Notes: generated by a model not told the origin, from the letters alone. 64,000 nucleotides of DNA from Triticum aestivum (GCF_018294505.1 NC_057807.1:141660461-141724460); one strand, 5' to 3'. Shown: positions 36,448-48,100, counted from the first letter of the stretch. Program-made: numbers and translations.

Positions 36448-37400
36448 TGTCGGTGTACTAGAGTAGGGGTACCCTAGTATCTCGAACTTGTGCACGGGCA
36501 GTTGCAACACCCCGTGGCAAGGCTCGCCAGGTCACCGCCAAGATCCTCCGTGGCTCTTCAGAAGACAAGACCCCGGCAAGTGGGGCTTGCCGGGAAGCCA
36601 TTCAAGAACGAAGTATTGAATCCGAGAAGACAAGGCCCCGGCAAGAGGAGCTTGCCGGGATGGCCAAACAAGGCATCTCAAGAAAGCTTGCCGCGACGCG
36701 CCACGCGTCCCGGCAAGGCACGGCGAGCGACAAGCTCCCGGGTCTGACAAGGTATCGCCCGCGGCAAGATGCTTGCCGCAGCAAGCGGCCACTCCGCGCC
36801 CAGGCTCCAGCACGTCCACCAACGTGTCGCCCGAGGGCCCTTCCTGGCACGCGTGGCGGGAGGCTGTGCAGCCAGCGGTGCGCGGTGGCAAGCGACGCTG
36901 ACAGAAGGCCATCCTGGCGATCGGTGGCGCCCCTGACGGTCTCTTCTCACACTGTTTAGACGACACAGACGGGCATTTATTGCCCTTGTCCCCTACCGTC
37001 AGGGTTAGGTATGATACACTGTATCTACAGTAGAGGTAGCTGTACCTACCGCACTCTTTTTCCATTTTTACCCCTCTAGTCTACGTTGCCACCTGTCGGT
37101 GACCCCCTTTAGCGTATAAAAGGAGGCCCATGCGCAACGTAGAAAAGGGTCGGCTCATTCGAAACACCAAGAACACTCTCACGCTCGATCGGGTAGCGCC
37201 CGTCGCTCTTTGAGCACGAACTTAATACAATCCAACAAGCAGCAATAGGAGTGTTATCTCCTCGGAGAGCTCCGAAGCTGGGTAAACTGCTCGTGTGCAC
37301 TGCCTCGATCCGCTCTTTGTGCGACCTCCGCCCCCCTCCGAACCGAAAGGGGCTCGGTCCGCCGGTCCCCATAGGTGTTCGTGGATCAGTTTCCCCGACA
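36448..37400 (+). repeat. LTR-A of the Tat composite (forward)
   Basis: 953 bp from TGTCGGTGTACTAG to TTCCCCGACA. TATAAAAGG promoter at 37115-37123. Contains CCCGGCAAG-x-CTTGCCGGG hairpins near 36580-36660. It is followed by TCTTTG, the first bases of the normal leader, and then directly by post-pol sequence: PBS, gag and pol are absent. Confidence 0.95.
37115..37123 (+). promoter_or_regulatory. TATA box of LTR-A
   Basis: TATAAAAGG. The same box is at 42185-42193 (LTR-B, plus) and 56311-56319 (LTR-D, minus), about 285 bp before the LTR end. Confidence 0.7.
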
Positions 37401-37951
37401 TCTTTGAAGGAAGGTTCCCTCGCCCACAAGGTTTGCCGGGGGGAAGGAGAAGATAATGGTGTGGACCGGGCCGTTCAAGAAAGTTTTTCGCCCTGCCGGG
37501 AAGCAAACGACAGAAAAGCTAAGTTGCCAAAGTTCGAGCAATCAGTTTTTAAGTTTTTTGAGTTATTTTCCTTGAATGACCGTGCTTTGTATGGAAAACC
37601 TGTGCGCGAAGGAACCTTCTCGTAGGTAGTTGCGCCCTTACTTTGTTTCGAGTCTGCTCAACAACTTAAGAGAGCTGCGACTACTTGCGACAAGGTTGCT
37701 TGTCGGTAGCTGCCCCGCCAGCAGGCTGCTGAAGTTCCACACTCGGCGCTCGCGGCAAGGGTGCCTGCGCCGGCAAGTTTCCCTAGAAAGCGTAGGGCAG
37801 AAACATACAAAGCCGAGAGTCGAGTGAAGGAAGTAACATAGCAATCATTACCTAAGATAGAGTTATATTACAAAAGTAACTTGTCGCGCCTCTAATAAAG
37901 TGTTCCCATGACATGACTGGCAGCGGCAAGAAAAAGAAGAAAACGGACGGC

Positions 37952-40900
37952 CTAATCTATGCGGCCTCCATCAACCCTCTTGACCTCATTCACCTTGTAC
38001 ACAATGGGTGCGACAAGGGCTTTGAGCGCATCAAGATCAGCATCCGCCGGCAGCTTCTTGAGGACGTTGGCGAAGTTGAGGCCTGGGTTGCGGAAGGCCA
38101 CCTTCACCAGCACCTTCTCCAAGACCCTGGCGCAGATCGTGCGCGACTCGTCGGCCAGCTGCTTCGGGATCCTCTCTCGGAGCTGCTGAAGGGCTGTCGC
38201 CATGCCTTTGAAGAAGATAGTGAGCTTGGCGCTGGGGGGGAGATTCTCGTCGGAGGAGTACCCAAAGTCCTCCACCCCCAGCTGCGCCAGCTCCCCGTCA
38301 ATGATAGCAGCAATGTTCACGAGGCCCTCTGTCCAGAGCTCCATAGTATCCCTGAAGGTGTTCTAGGTCTCGGCGGCCCTCGTCAGCAACGCTTCGTTGC
38401 CCTTGATCTCCTCCTTCAAGTCCGCCTCCCGCTTCTTGGCACTGTCCAGCGTCTCCGTCAAGGTGGCCAGCTTGAGCTTCAGATCGGCGTTGGAATCCTT
38501 GGCGGCGCTCAGCTCTTTGCCCTTCTCGGCGAGTTGGCCCTGCAGCTCACTGTGGGCAAGGGCATCCTTCTCGCGCTCCAGCTTGAGCATGGCAAGCTCT
38601 TCGCCACCCGCCTTCAAATCAGCCTCCAGTTGCGCCACCTTTACCTCCAATTCCTTCTTGGCGGTCTCGGTAGCCGCAGCCGCATCCTTTGCTTCTTGGA
38701 GCGCCCCGCCAAGTGCCTGTTCGTGCGCGGCAAGCTCCTCCTCGTGGCCACCGAAGAGGGAGCCGGTGCTGATGTGCCCGTCGGCGAAGGGGCCGCCAAG
38801 GCTGCCGCCGAGGAAGCTGGCGAGGGATCTGGCGATCGCACTGACGGCCCTGAGGCTGCAGGAGCGCCAGGCGCTGCACCGACCGCCGATCCATCCGCCG
38901 CTGCCGCAGCGCCAGGATCCGAGGAGTCCCAGCCCGGCGCCTATCTGAAGGCCGGCGAGGGCATCTTCAGTATTGTCGCGCGTGTTCTCCTCGTCGCCCG
39001 CCTCGGTCCCCATCGGATCCGTGGAGGGTGGATTTGACGACCGGAGAAGAAGGAGAAATCAAACAAGCACTCGAGAGGAAAAATCAGCAGAAAAACACAA
39101 GAGAAATTTCAAGCAAGGAATTACCTGCACTGGGATCCGTGACCATGGGCTCCACCACCGAAGGCTCGCTGGTGCCGCCCCTTGCCGGAGAGTCCTCTCT
39201 TGCCGGAGATTGATCCCTTGTCGGGGAACGTTCCCTTGCCGGGGAATCACCCCTTGGCGGTGTGGTGGAAGCAGAAGGCACGTCGGAGGCAGTTTCCGAG
39301 CCCTCCGAATGAAGCTGTTCTGCTCCTGCACAAGCAAACCAACAGTTAGAAGTCAGCAAAGGAAAGAGAACCCGTGCGCGCCCAAAAGCAGAAAGTAAAC
39401 CATGTACTTACGCTGGGGGCTACTTCGCGGAGTTGTTGCTAGGTCCGGCAAGGTGGTCTCGGGCGCCCCTCCTGTTGCCTCGACGGGCTCATCCTCGATG
39501 ACAACCACCGGCACCTTGGCCCTCTTCGCCGCTCTTTGAGCCAACGTCTTGAAAAGGAGTAAGTTCAAATTGAAGCAAAGCTGAGCGCGGAGAGGTCGAA
39601 GTCCAGCCCACCTGCGGCGCGACGAGGCGGAGGAGTAGGATCCCTTGTCCGCTTGGCGGGCGCGGTGGCGGTGGCGCGGGAAGGTCCAGCTCCAGTTGCC
39701 GCAGCGGCGCGGGGAGCTCCCGCGGCAACATCGCTTGTCGAGGTGGAGCGTGTCGCGCGACGCGTTGGTTGCTGATTCCTTTGTCGCCCCACTGCTTCCC
39801 CGCCCCTGTGAAGGCGCCTTCTTGGCTGAACTGGGGGCTGCGCTGCGAGATCCACCTGCGGCAAGTGGCCTGGAGAGGGCGGGCCGCTCGCGCCCTCGGC
39901 GGGCTCGCTCGACTCGACCTCCGGTGTGGCAAGTTCTTCTTCGCCGTCGATCCACTCTCGCTCGGCAAGGCTTGCCGCCGCCTCCGCCTCTGCCTCCTCC
40001 ACAGTGAAGCCAAACTCACCCGCGGCAGCGGCTGCCGCCGCCTCTTCCGCCCTGGTGAAGATGCGTCGCATCTCCTACTCGGTGGTGTCGCGGGTGAGGC
40101 TCCTCTTCTCGTCAGCGCGGACCTCCACTTCCACCAGCCCGTCGAAGAACTGCTGCACAACCTCGTCGGCTGTCTCTTGCCACGTCGGGACCAGACCGTG
40201 CGAGTCGCACTGCGGCATCATCGCGCGGATGCGGTCGAGGGAAGAATTGTTGCACAGCGGGACGACCCCCGCCGGCAACCTAAACCACTCCGGATGCTGG
40301 GGATCGTGCTTGAATAGCTCCTTGAGCATCGCATCCAGCTCCAGCATGGTGAAGTTGAAGTTGAGGCCCGGGCGCAGTCGCATGATATCTGCCGGGCCGC
40401 CAGACTCCCAAGCGGGTCTTTTCCTCTCCTGCAGGGGGGCGATGCGGCGGCGGAGAAAATCTGTGCCTACGGCACCCACGGTCAACCCGGCAACCCTGAG
40501 ACGCAAGATTCTGGTGGTGGCAATCTTCAGCCTCGCGTCCTCCTGGGCCAGGCTGCTCCAGTCATTGCCGCGCACTACAGGAACTTGTCGCAGGGCGGTG
40601 AACGGCTGCGGGTCCTCCTCCATGATCCAACACCACTCAGCTCTCCACTCGTCCCACTTGCTGCGGAGCTGCCCCTCCAGATATGCCTCCTTCTTGCCGG
40701 CCCTCGAGATCCAAGCGATTCCTCCGGAAAGTGGCTCTCCTCTCTCGACCCGAGGCATGAAGTAGTGGCGGAAAAGAGCGACATTTCTGTGAACTCCGAC
40801 AAAGTTTTCACACAAATGTGCGAAAACGGACATGGTCAAGACGGCATTGGGGGTGAAATCAAGGAGATGAAACCTGTAGGTGTTCATAATGTCGCAGAAG

Positions 40901-41159
40901 AATTCCGAGAAGGGTGGACAAAGACCACAATAGAAGAACAGCAGGAAGAATGGATACCCGTATGGAGCCCTTGTCGAAGCAGCAGCGAGAGAACCCTCGT
41001 GCGCAGATGCGCACGCGTCTCCGTCGTCCAGAAAAGATATAACCATTGCCGCAGTCCCTCCGCATCGAGCTCGGCGGAGAAAGTGGCCCGCTCCTTGCGC
41101 AGCGCCTCGAGCCACAGCGCCTCGGCCGACTTCGCGACCTTCCCGGTCTTCGGAGCCAT
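37952..41159 (-). pseudogene. Antisense accessory gene, copy 1 (inverted and deleted inside)
   Basis: The start codon is at 41159-41157 (MAPKTGKVAKSAEAL) and the TAG at 37954-37952. The promoter-side CTTTATAAGCAG box on the minus strand lies at 41301-41312. The first-exon domain is well kept after a frameshift near 41000 (frame 41115-40075: FCDIMNTY, FTPNAVLTMSVFAHLCENF, LFRHYFMPRVERG), ending at a stop where copy 3 reads through (TRDTT-E*). In exon 4 a 223-bp piece (38749-38971) is inverted and about 425 bp encoding the first half of the coiled coil are lost. The C-terminal region is in frame, with a seven-C tract. The gene runs antisense to LTR-A/LTR-B. Confidence 0.8.
38749..38971 (+). other. 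Inverted segment inside antisense gene copy 1
   Basis: Plus-strand text from CCACCGAAGAGGGAGCC to GGCGAGGGCATCTTCA matches copy 3 (plus gene) at 47412-47635 in the same direction, although copy 1 as a whole is on minus. Short inverted homologies lie at both joints. Confidence 0.85.
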
Positions 41160-41300
41160 GGCGAAGGTGGTGGAAGGGGTGGACGGCGTTGGTGGCGACG
41201 GCGGAGATTGGGGGCGGAGCGCTGCTTTCTTAGAAGAGAGGGGAACGGCGGAGATTCTGGAGTAGTAAACGGACAAGGTGAGCAACTGCCTTTGTCCCCT

Positions 41301-41312
41301 CTGCTTATAAAG
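41301..41312 (-). promoter_or_regulatory. Putative TATA box of antisense gene copy 1
   Basis: The minus strand reads CTTTATAAGCAG about 145 bp before the ATG at 41159, the same layout as in copy 3. Confidence 0.55.
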
Positions 41313-41518
41313 AGGGAGGGGGTGAATGTTACGCATTTTCAGAATAAAGAATACCCCACAATCTCTCCCACGACGCCGCAATCAACGTGTGCCGTTCGGG
41401 GAGGGTGCGGTGGAGGCGGAGTAGGAAACGGCACGACCAGGCCGCGTGTGCCCGTGCCCTGTTTTGGGCGTGGCCCAACAGCGCTCGGCACCATGTGTGT
41501 CCCAGGCCCGGGGGCTCC

Positions 41519-42469
41519 TGTCGGTGTACTAGAGTAGGGGTACCCTAGTATCCCGAACTTGTGCACGGGCAGTTGCAGCACCCCGTGGCAAGGCTCGCCA
41601 GGTCACCGCCAAGATCCTCTGTGGCTCTTCAAAAGACAAGACCCCGGCAAGAGGGGCTTGCCGGGAAGTCATTCAAGAACGAAGTATTGAATCCGAGAAG
41701 ACAAGGCCCCGGCAAGAGGAGCTTGCCGGGATGGCCAAACAAGGCATCTCAAGAACGCTTGCCGCGACGCGCCACGCGTCCCGGCAAGGCATGGTGAGCG
41801 ACAAGCTCCCGGGTCCGACAAGGTATCGCCCGCGGCAAGATGCTTGCCGCGGCAAGCGGCCATTCTGCGCCCAGGCTCTAGCACGTCCACCAACGTGTCG
41901 CCCGGGGCCCCTTCCTGGCACGCGTGGCGGGAGGCTGTGCAGCCAGCGGTGCACGATGTCAAGCGGCGCTGACAGAAGGCCATCGTGGCGATCGGTGGCG
42001 CCCCTGACGGTCTCTTCTGACACTGTTTAGACGACACAGACGGGCATTTATTGCCCTTGTCCCCTGCCGTCAGGGTTAGGTATGATACACTGTATCTACA
42101 GTAGAGGTAGTTGTACCTACCGCACTCTTTTTCCATTTTTACCCCTCTAGTCTACATTGCCACCTGTCGGTGACCCCTTTAGCGTATAAAAGGAGGCCCA
42201 TGCGCAACATAGAAAAGGGTCGGCTCATTCGAAACACCAAGAACACTCTCACGCTCGGTCGGGTAGCGCCCGTCGCTCCTGAGCACGAACTTAATACAAT
42301 CCAACAAGCAGCAGTAGGAGTGTTATCTCCCCGGAGAGCTCCGAAGCTGGGTAAACTGCTCGTGTGCACTGCCTCGATCCGCTCTTCGTGCGACCTCCGC
42401 CCCCCTCCGAACCGAAAGGGGCTCGGTTCGCCGGTCCCCATAGGTGTTCGTGGATCAGTTTCCCCGACA
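41519..42469 (+). repeat. LTR-B of the Tat composite (forward)
   Basis: 951 bp, TGTCGGTGTACTAG to TCCCCGACA, nearly identical to LTR-A. It is followed by TATTT and AAGGAGAAG, a junction that looks like the LTR-A junction with about 35 further bases lost between two AAGGA repeats. Confidence 0.95.
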
Positions 42470-44539
42470 TATTTAAGGAGAAGATAATGGTGTGGACCGG
42501 GCCGTTCAAGAAAGTTTTTCGCCCTGCCGAGAAGGAAACGATAGAAAAGCTAAGTTTCCAAAGTTCGAGCAATCAGTTTTTAAGTTTTTTGAGTTATATT
42601 CCTTGAACGACCATGCTTTATATGGAAAATCTATGCGCGAAGGAAACTTCTCGTAGCTAGTTGCGCCCTTACTTTGTTTCGAGTCCGCTCAACAACTTAA
42701 GAGAGCTGCGACTAGTTGCGACAAGGTTGCTTGTCGGTAGCTGCCCCGCCAGCAGGCTGCTGAAGTTCCGCACTCGGCGCTCGCGGCAAGGGTGCCTGCG
42801 CTGGCAAGTTTCCTTAGAAAGCGTAGGGCAGAAACATAAAAAGGCGAGAGTCGAGTGAAGGAAGTAACATAGCAATCATTACCTAAGATAGAGTTATATT
42901 ACAAAAGTAACTTGTCGCGCCTCTAATAAAGTGTTCCCATGACATGACTAGCAGTGGCAAGAAAAAGAAGAAAACGGACGGCCTAATCTACGCGGCCGCC
43001 ATCAACCCTCTTGACCTCATTCACCTTGTCCACAATGGGTGCGACAAGGGCTTTGAGCGCGTCAAGATCAGCATCCACCAGCAGCTTCTTGAGGATGTTG
43101 GCGAAGTTGAGGCCTGGGTTGCGGAAGGCCACCTTCACCAGCACCTTCTCCAAGACCCTGGCGCAGACCGTGCGTGACTCGTCGGCCAGCTGCTTCGGGA
43201 TCCTCTCTCGGAGCTGCTGAAGGGTTGTCGCCATGCCTTTGAAGAAGATAGTGAGCTTGGCGCTGGGGGGGGGGGGAGATTCTCGTCGGAGGAGTACCCA
43301 AAGTCCTCCACCCCCAGCTGCGCCAGCTCCCCGTCAATGACAGCAGCAATGTTCACGAGGCCCTCCGTCCAGAGCTCCACAATATCCCTGAAGGTGTTCT
43401 GGGTCTCGGCGGCCCTCGTCAGCAACGCTCCGTTGCCCTTGATCTGCTCCTTCAAGTCTGCCTCCCGCTTCTTGGCACCGTCCAGCGTCTCCGTCAAGGT
43501 GGCCAGCTTGAGCTTCAGATCGGCGTTGGAATCCTTGGCAGCGCTCAGCTCTTTGCCCTTCTCGGCGAGTTGGCCCTGCAGCTCACCGTGGGCAAGGGCG
43601 TCCTTCTCGCGCTCCAGCTTGAGCGCGGCAAGCTCTTCGCCACCCGCCTTCAGATTAGCCTCCAGCTGCGCCACCTTTACCTCCAATTCCTTCTTGGCGG
43701 TCTCGGCAGCCGCAGCCGCATCCTTTGCTTCTTGGAGCGCCTCGCCAAGTGCCTGTTCGCGTGCGGCAAGCTCCTCCTCGTGGCTGTCGAGGTTCACTTC
43801 CCGTTGAGCCAGCTCGCCTTCTCGCACATGTAGCTTCTCGCCGGCGAGCCGCTGCTGCTCTTCGGCTTCGGCCTTCTCGAGGAGGAAGGCCTTCCGCTCC
43901 TCAGCAAGCTCCTCCCGCTCCTCCGCCAAGGCCCGGAGAGCTTCCGGGCAAAGACCCCGGAGCTCCTCTGCGCGCTTCTCTATGTCCACGCTCGCCTTCA
44001 CGACGAGCGCTTCCCGGGACTCCAGCTTGGCTTGGCGGGCGCGGTAGAGCGCCAGCAGCCTCCGTAGCAGCCGTTCCTCCTCAGGCTCGTTGCTGCTGCT
44101 TGTCGGCACGTCGACGATCGACAACCCAGCAGAGGCGAGCACCTCCCCATCCAGAGCTTCTCCTTCCACCGGCGCCCTGGAGCTTGACGCCCAGGGGAGC
44201 TTGATGAAGATGCCCTCGCCGGACTTCAGATAGGGGCCGGGCTGGGACTCCTTGGAGCATGGCGCTGCGGCAGCGGCGGAGGGATTGGCGGTCGGTGCAG
44301 CGCCTGGCGCTCCTGCGGCCTCAGGGCCGTCAGTGTGATCGCCGGATCCCTCGCCAGCTTCCTCGGCGGCAGCCTTGGTGGCCCCTTTGCCGGCGGGCAC
44401 ATCAGCACCGGCTCCCTCTTCGGTGGCCGCGGCATCATCAGTATTGCCGCGCGTGTTCTCCTCGCCGCCCGCCTCGGTCCCCATCGGATTCGTGGAGGGT
44501 GGATCTGACGACCGAAGAAGAAGGAGAAATCAAACAAGC
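42470..44539 (+). other. Post-pol region copy 2, truncated
   Basis: Matches copy 1 from its left end up to intron 3 of the antisense gene (text GAAATCAAACAAGC), where it breaks off and meets LTR-C. Exons 1-3 and the promoter are absent. Confidence 0.85.
42983..44504 (-). pseudogene. Antisense accessory gene, copy 2 (exon 4 only)
   Basis: The best preserved exon 4: an uninterrupted frame from 44484 (MGTEAGGEENTRGNT) encodes an Ala/Glu/Gly-rich linker and then a long heptad-like coiled coil (EEERLLRRLLALYRARQA through LTETLDGAKKREADLKEQI), about 300 residues. The frame shifts at a 12-C tract at about 43265-43276, so the conserved end (FFKG, KQLADES, VLEKVLVKVAFRNPG, TAG at 42985-42983) is read in another frame. 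The splice acceptor is kept at 44505-44510 but no upstream exon exists. Confidence 0.8.
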
Positions 44540-44542
44540 GTG

Positions 44543-44790
44543 GCGCTCGCCGTGCCTTGAGATGCCTTGTTTGGCCATCCCGGCAAGCTCCTCTTGCCGG
44601 GGCCTTGTCTTCTCGGATTCAATACTTCGTTCTTGAATGGCTTCCCGGCAAGCCCCTCTTGCCGGGGTCTTGTCTTCTGAAGAGCCACAGAGGATCTTGG
44701 CGGTGACCTGGCGAGCCTTGCCGCGGGGTGCTGCAACTGCCCGTGCATAAGTTCGGGATACTAGGGTACCCCTACTCTAGTACACCGACA
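44543..44790 (-). repeat. LTR-C: truncated 3' LTR of the right Tat element (reverse)
   Basis: Only the first 248 bases of the LTR in element orientation (44790 leftwards, TGTCGGTGTACTAG). Relative to LTR-D it also lacks 35 bp, with CTTG at both sides of the gap (44558-44562). It joins post-pol copy 2 at 44539/44543 with a few bases of unclear origin. Confidence 0.9.
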
Positions 44791-44997
44791 GGAGCCCCCG
44801 GGCCTGGGCCACACACGGTGCCAAGCGCTGTTGGGCCAGGCCCAAAACAGGGCACGGGCACACGCGGCCTGGTCGTGACGTTTCCTACTCCGCCTCCACC
44901 GCGCCCTCCCCGAACGGCACCCATTGATTGCGGCGTCGTGGGAGAGATCGTGGGGTATTCTTTATTCTGAAAATGCGTAACGTTCGCCCCCTCCCTC

Positions 44998-45005
44998 TTT
45001 ATAAG
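44998..45005 (+). promoter_or_regulatory. Putative TATA box of the antisense gene, copy 3
   Basis: TTTATAAG, preceded by a C-rich tract, about 150 bp before the ATG at 45150, with C/T-rich leader sequence between. Conserved in copy 1. It lies about 210 bp from LTR-C, so the gene has its own promoter directed away from the 3' LTR. Confidence 0.6.
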
Positions 45006-45149
45006 CAGAGGGGACAAAGGCAGTTGCTCACCTTGTCCGTTTACTACTCCAGAATCTCAGCCGTTCCCCTCTCTTCTGAGAAATCAGCGCTCGGCCCCCA
45101 ATCTCCGCCGTCGCCACCAACGCCGTCGACCCCTTCCACCACCTTCGCC

Positions 45150-48100
45150 ATGGCTCCGAAGACCGGGAAGGTCGCGAAGTCGGCCGAGGCGCTGCGGCTC
45201 AAGGCGCTGCGCAAGGAGCGGGCCACTTTCTCCGGCGAGCTCGATGCGGAGGGACTGCGGCAATGGTTCTATCTTTTCTGGGCGACGGAGACGCGTGCGT
45301 ATCCGCGCATGAGGGTTCTCTCTGCCGCTGCTTCGACAAGGGCTCCATACGGGTATCCATTCCTCCCGCTGTTCTTCTATTGTGGTCACTGTCCACCCTT
45401 CTCGGAATTCTTCTGCGACATTATGAACACCTACGGGTTTCGTCTCCTTAATTTCACCCCCAACGCCGTCTTGACCATGTCCGTTTTCGCACATTTGTGT
45501 GAAAACTTTGTCGGAGTTCACCCAAATGTCACTCTTTTCCGCCACTACTTCATGCCTCGGGTCGAGAGAGGGAGCCGCTTTCCGGAGGAATCGCTTGGAT
45601 CTCGAGGGCCGGCAAGAAGGAGGCATATCTGGAGGGGGAGCTCCGCAGCAAGTGGGACGAGTGGAGAGCTGAGTTGTGTTGGATCATGGAGGAGGACCCG
45701 CAGCCGTTCACCGCCCTGCGACAAGTTCCTGTAGTGCGCGGCAATGACTGGAGCAGCCTGGCTCAGGGGTGCCGGGTTGACCGTGGGTGCCGTAGGCGCA
45801 TATTTTCTCCGCCGCCACATCGCCCCCCTACAGGAGAGGAAAAGAACCGCTTGGGAGTTTGGCGGCCCGGCAGATATCATGCGACTGCGCCCGGGCCTCA
45901 ACTTCAACTTCACCGTGCTGGAGCTGGATATGATGCTCAAGGAGCTATTCAAGCATGATCCCTAGCATCCGGAGTGGTTTAGTTTGCCGGCGGGGGTCGT
46001 CCCGCTGTGCAACAATTCTTCCCTCGACCGCATCTGCGCGATGATGCCGCAGTGCGACTCGCACGGTTTGGTCCCGACGTGGCAAGAGCCAGCCGACGAG
46101 GTTGTGCAGCAGTTCTTCGACGGGCTGGTGGAAGTGGAGGTCCACGCCGACGAGAAGAGGAGCCTCACCCGTGACACCACCAAGGAGGAGATGCGACGCA
46201 TCTTCACCAGGGCGGAAGAGGCGGCGGCAGCCGCTGCCGCGGGTGAGTTTGGCTTCACTGTGGAGGAGGCAGAGGCGGAGGCGGCGGCAAGCCTTGCCGA
46301 GCGAGAGTGGATCGACGGCGAAGAAGAACTTGCCGCGCCGGAGGTCGAGTCGAGCGAGCCCGCCGAGGGTGAGCCCGCCGAGGGCGCGAGCGGCCCGCCC
46401 TCTCCAGGCCACTTGCCGCAAGCGGATCTCGCAGCGCAGCCCCCAGTTCAGCCAAGAAGGCGCCTTCGCAGGGGCGGGGAAGCAGTGGGGCGACAAAGGA
46501 ATCAGCAACCGACGCGTCGCGCGACACGCTCCACCGCGACAAGCGATGTTGCCGCGGGAGCGCCCCGCGCCGCTGCGGCAACTAGAGCTGGACCTTCCCG
46601 CGCCACCGCCACCGCGCCCGCCAAGCGGACAAGGGATCCTACTCCTCCGCCTCGTCGCGCCGCAGGTGGGCCGGACTTCGACCTCACCGCGCTCAGCTCT
46701 GACGAGGAGGAAGAAGAGTAAGACTTTTCTACGCACTTGCTGTCCTTCAATCTTGTAGCTTGATCTTGTATCTAACTTGCTTCCATTTGAACTTGCTCCT
46801 TTTCAGGACGTTGGCTCAAAGAGCGGCGAAGAGGGCCAAGGTGCCAGTGGTTGTCATCGAGGATGAGCCCGTCGAGGCAACAGGAGGGGCGCCCGAGACC
46901 ACCTTGCCGGACCTGGCAACAACTCCGCGAAGCAGCCGCCAGCGCAGCCCCCAGCGTAAGTACATAGTTTACTTTCTGCTTTTGGGCGCGCACGGGTGCT
47001 CTTTCCTTTGCTGACTTCTAACTGTTGGTTTGCTTGTGCAGGAGCAGAACAGCTTCATCCGGAGGGCTCGGAAACTGCCTCCGACGTGCCTTCTGCTTCC
47101 ACCACACCGCCAAGGGGTGATTCCCCGGCAAGGGAACGTTCCCCGGCAATGGATCAATCTCCGGCAAGAGAGGAGTCTCCGGCAAGGGGCGGCACCAGCG
47201 AGCCTTCGGTGGTGGAGCCCATGGTCACGGATCCCAGTGCAGGTAATTCCTTGCTTGAAATTTCTCTTGTGTTTTTCTACTAATTTTTCCTCTCGAGTGC
47301 TTGTTTGATTTCTCCTTCTTCTCGGTCGTCAGATCCACCCTCCACGGATCCGATGGGGACCGAGGCGGGCGGCGAGGAGAACACGCGCGGCAATACTGAT
47401 GATGCCGTGGCCACCGAAGAGGGAGCCGGTGCTGATATGCCCGCCGGCGAAGGGGCCGCCAAGGTTGCCGCCGAGGAAGCTGGCGAGGGATCCGGCGATC
47501 GCACTGACGGCCCTGAGGCCGCAGGAGCGCCAGGCGCTGCATCAACCGCCGATCCCTCCGCCGCTGCCGCAGCGCCAGGCTCCGAGGAGTCCCAGCCCAG
47601 CGCCAATCTGAAGGCCGGCGAGGGCATCTTCATCAAGCTCCCCTGGGCGTCAAGCTCCAGGGCGCCGGTGGAAGGAGAAGCTCTGGATGGGGAGGTTCTT
47701 GCCTCCGCCGGGTTGTCGATCGTCGACGTGCCGGGAAGCAGCAGCAACGAGCCTGAGGAGGAACGGCTGCTACGGAGGCTGTTAGCGCTCTACCGCGCCC
47801 GCCAAGCCAAGCTGGAGTCCCGGGAAGCGCTCGTCGCAAAGGCGAGCGTGGACATAGAGAAGCGTGCAGAGGAGCTCCGGGGTCTTCGCCAGGAAGCTCT
47901 CCGGGCCTTGGCGGAGGAGCGGGAGGAGCTTGCTGAGGAGCGGAAGGCCTTCCTCCTCGAGAAGGCCGAAGCCGAAGAGCAGCAGCGGCTCGCCGGCGAG
48001 AAGCTGCATGCGCGAGAAGGCGAGCTGGCTCAACGGAAAGTGAACCTCGACAGCCACGAGGAGGAGCTTGCCGCGCGCAAACAGGCACTTGGCGGGGCGC

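Larger units (their letters stand above)
37401..41518 (+). other. Post-pol region copy 1 of the Tat composite
   Basis: 4118 bp between LTR-A and LTR-B, matching the minus strand of 49400-44791. It holds the antisense gene (37952-41159) and short flanks. The left flank starts at a junction where the leader bases TCTTTG meet AAGGAAGGTTCCC of the post-pol sequence. The right flank ends GGCCCGGGGGCTCC, the PPT-like end before LTR-B. Confidence 0.85.

Noticed and set aside
37913..39037. A 374-codon plus-strand open frame in post-pol copy 1
   Set aside because: It is the reverse strand of the GC-rich coiled-coil exon of the antisense gene; only the piece at 38749-38971 is in true sense, because that piece is inverted.
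43570..44204. Several plus-strand frames rich in Leu, Arg and Ala in post-pol copy 2
   Set aside because: Shadow frames of the real minus-strand exon 4; no codon or domain support.
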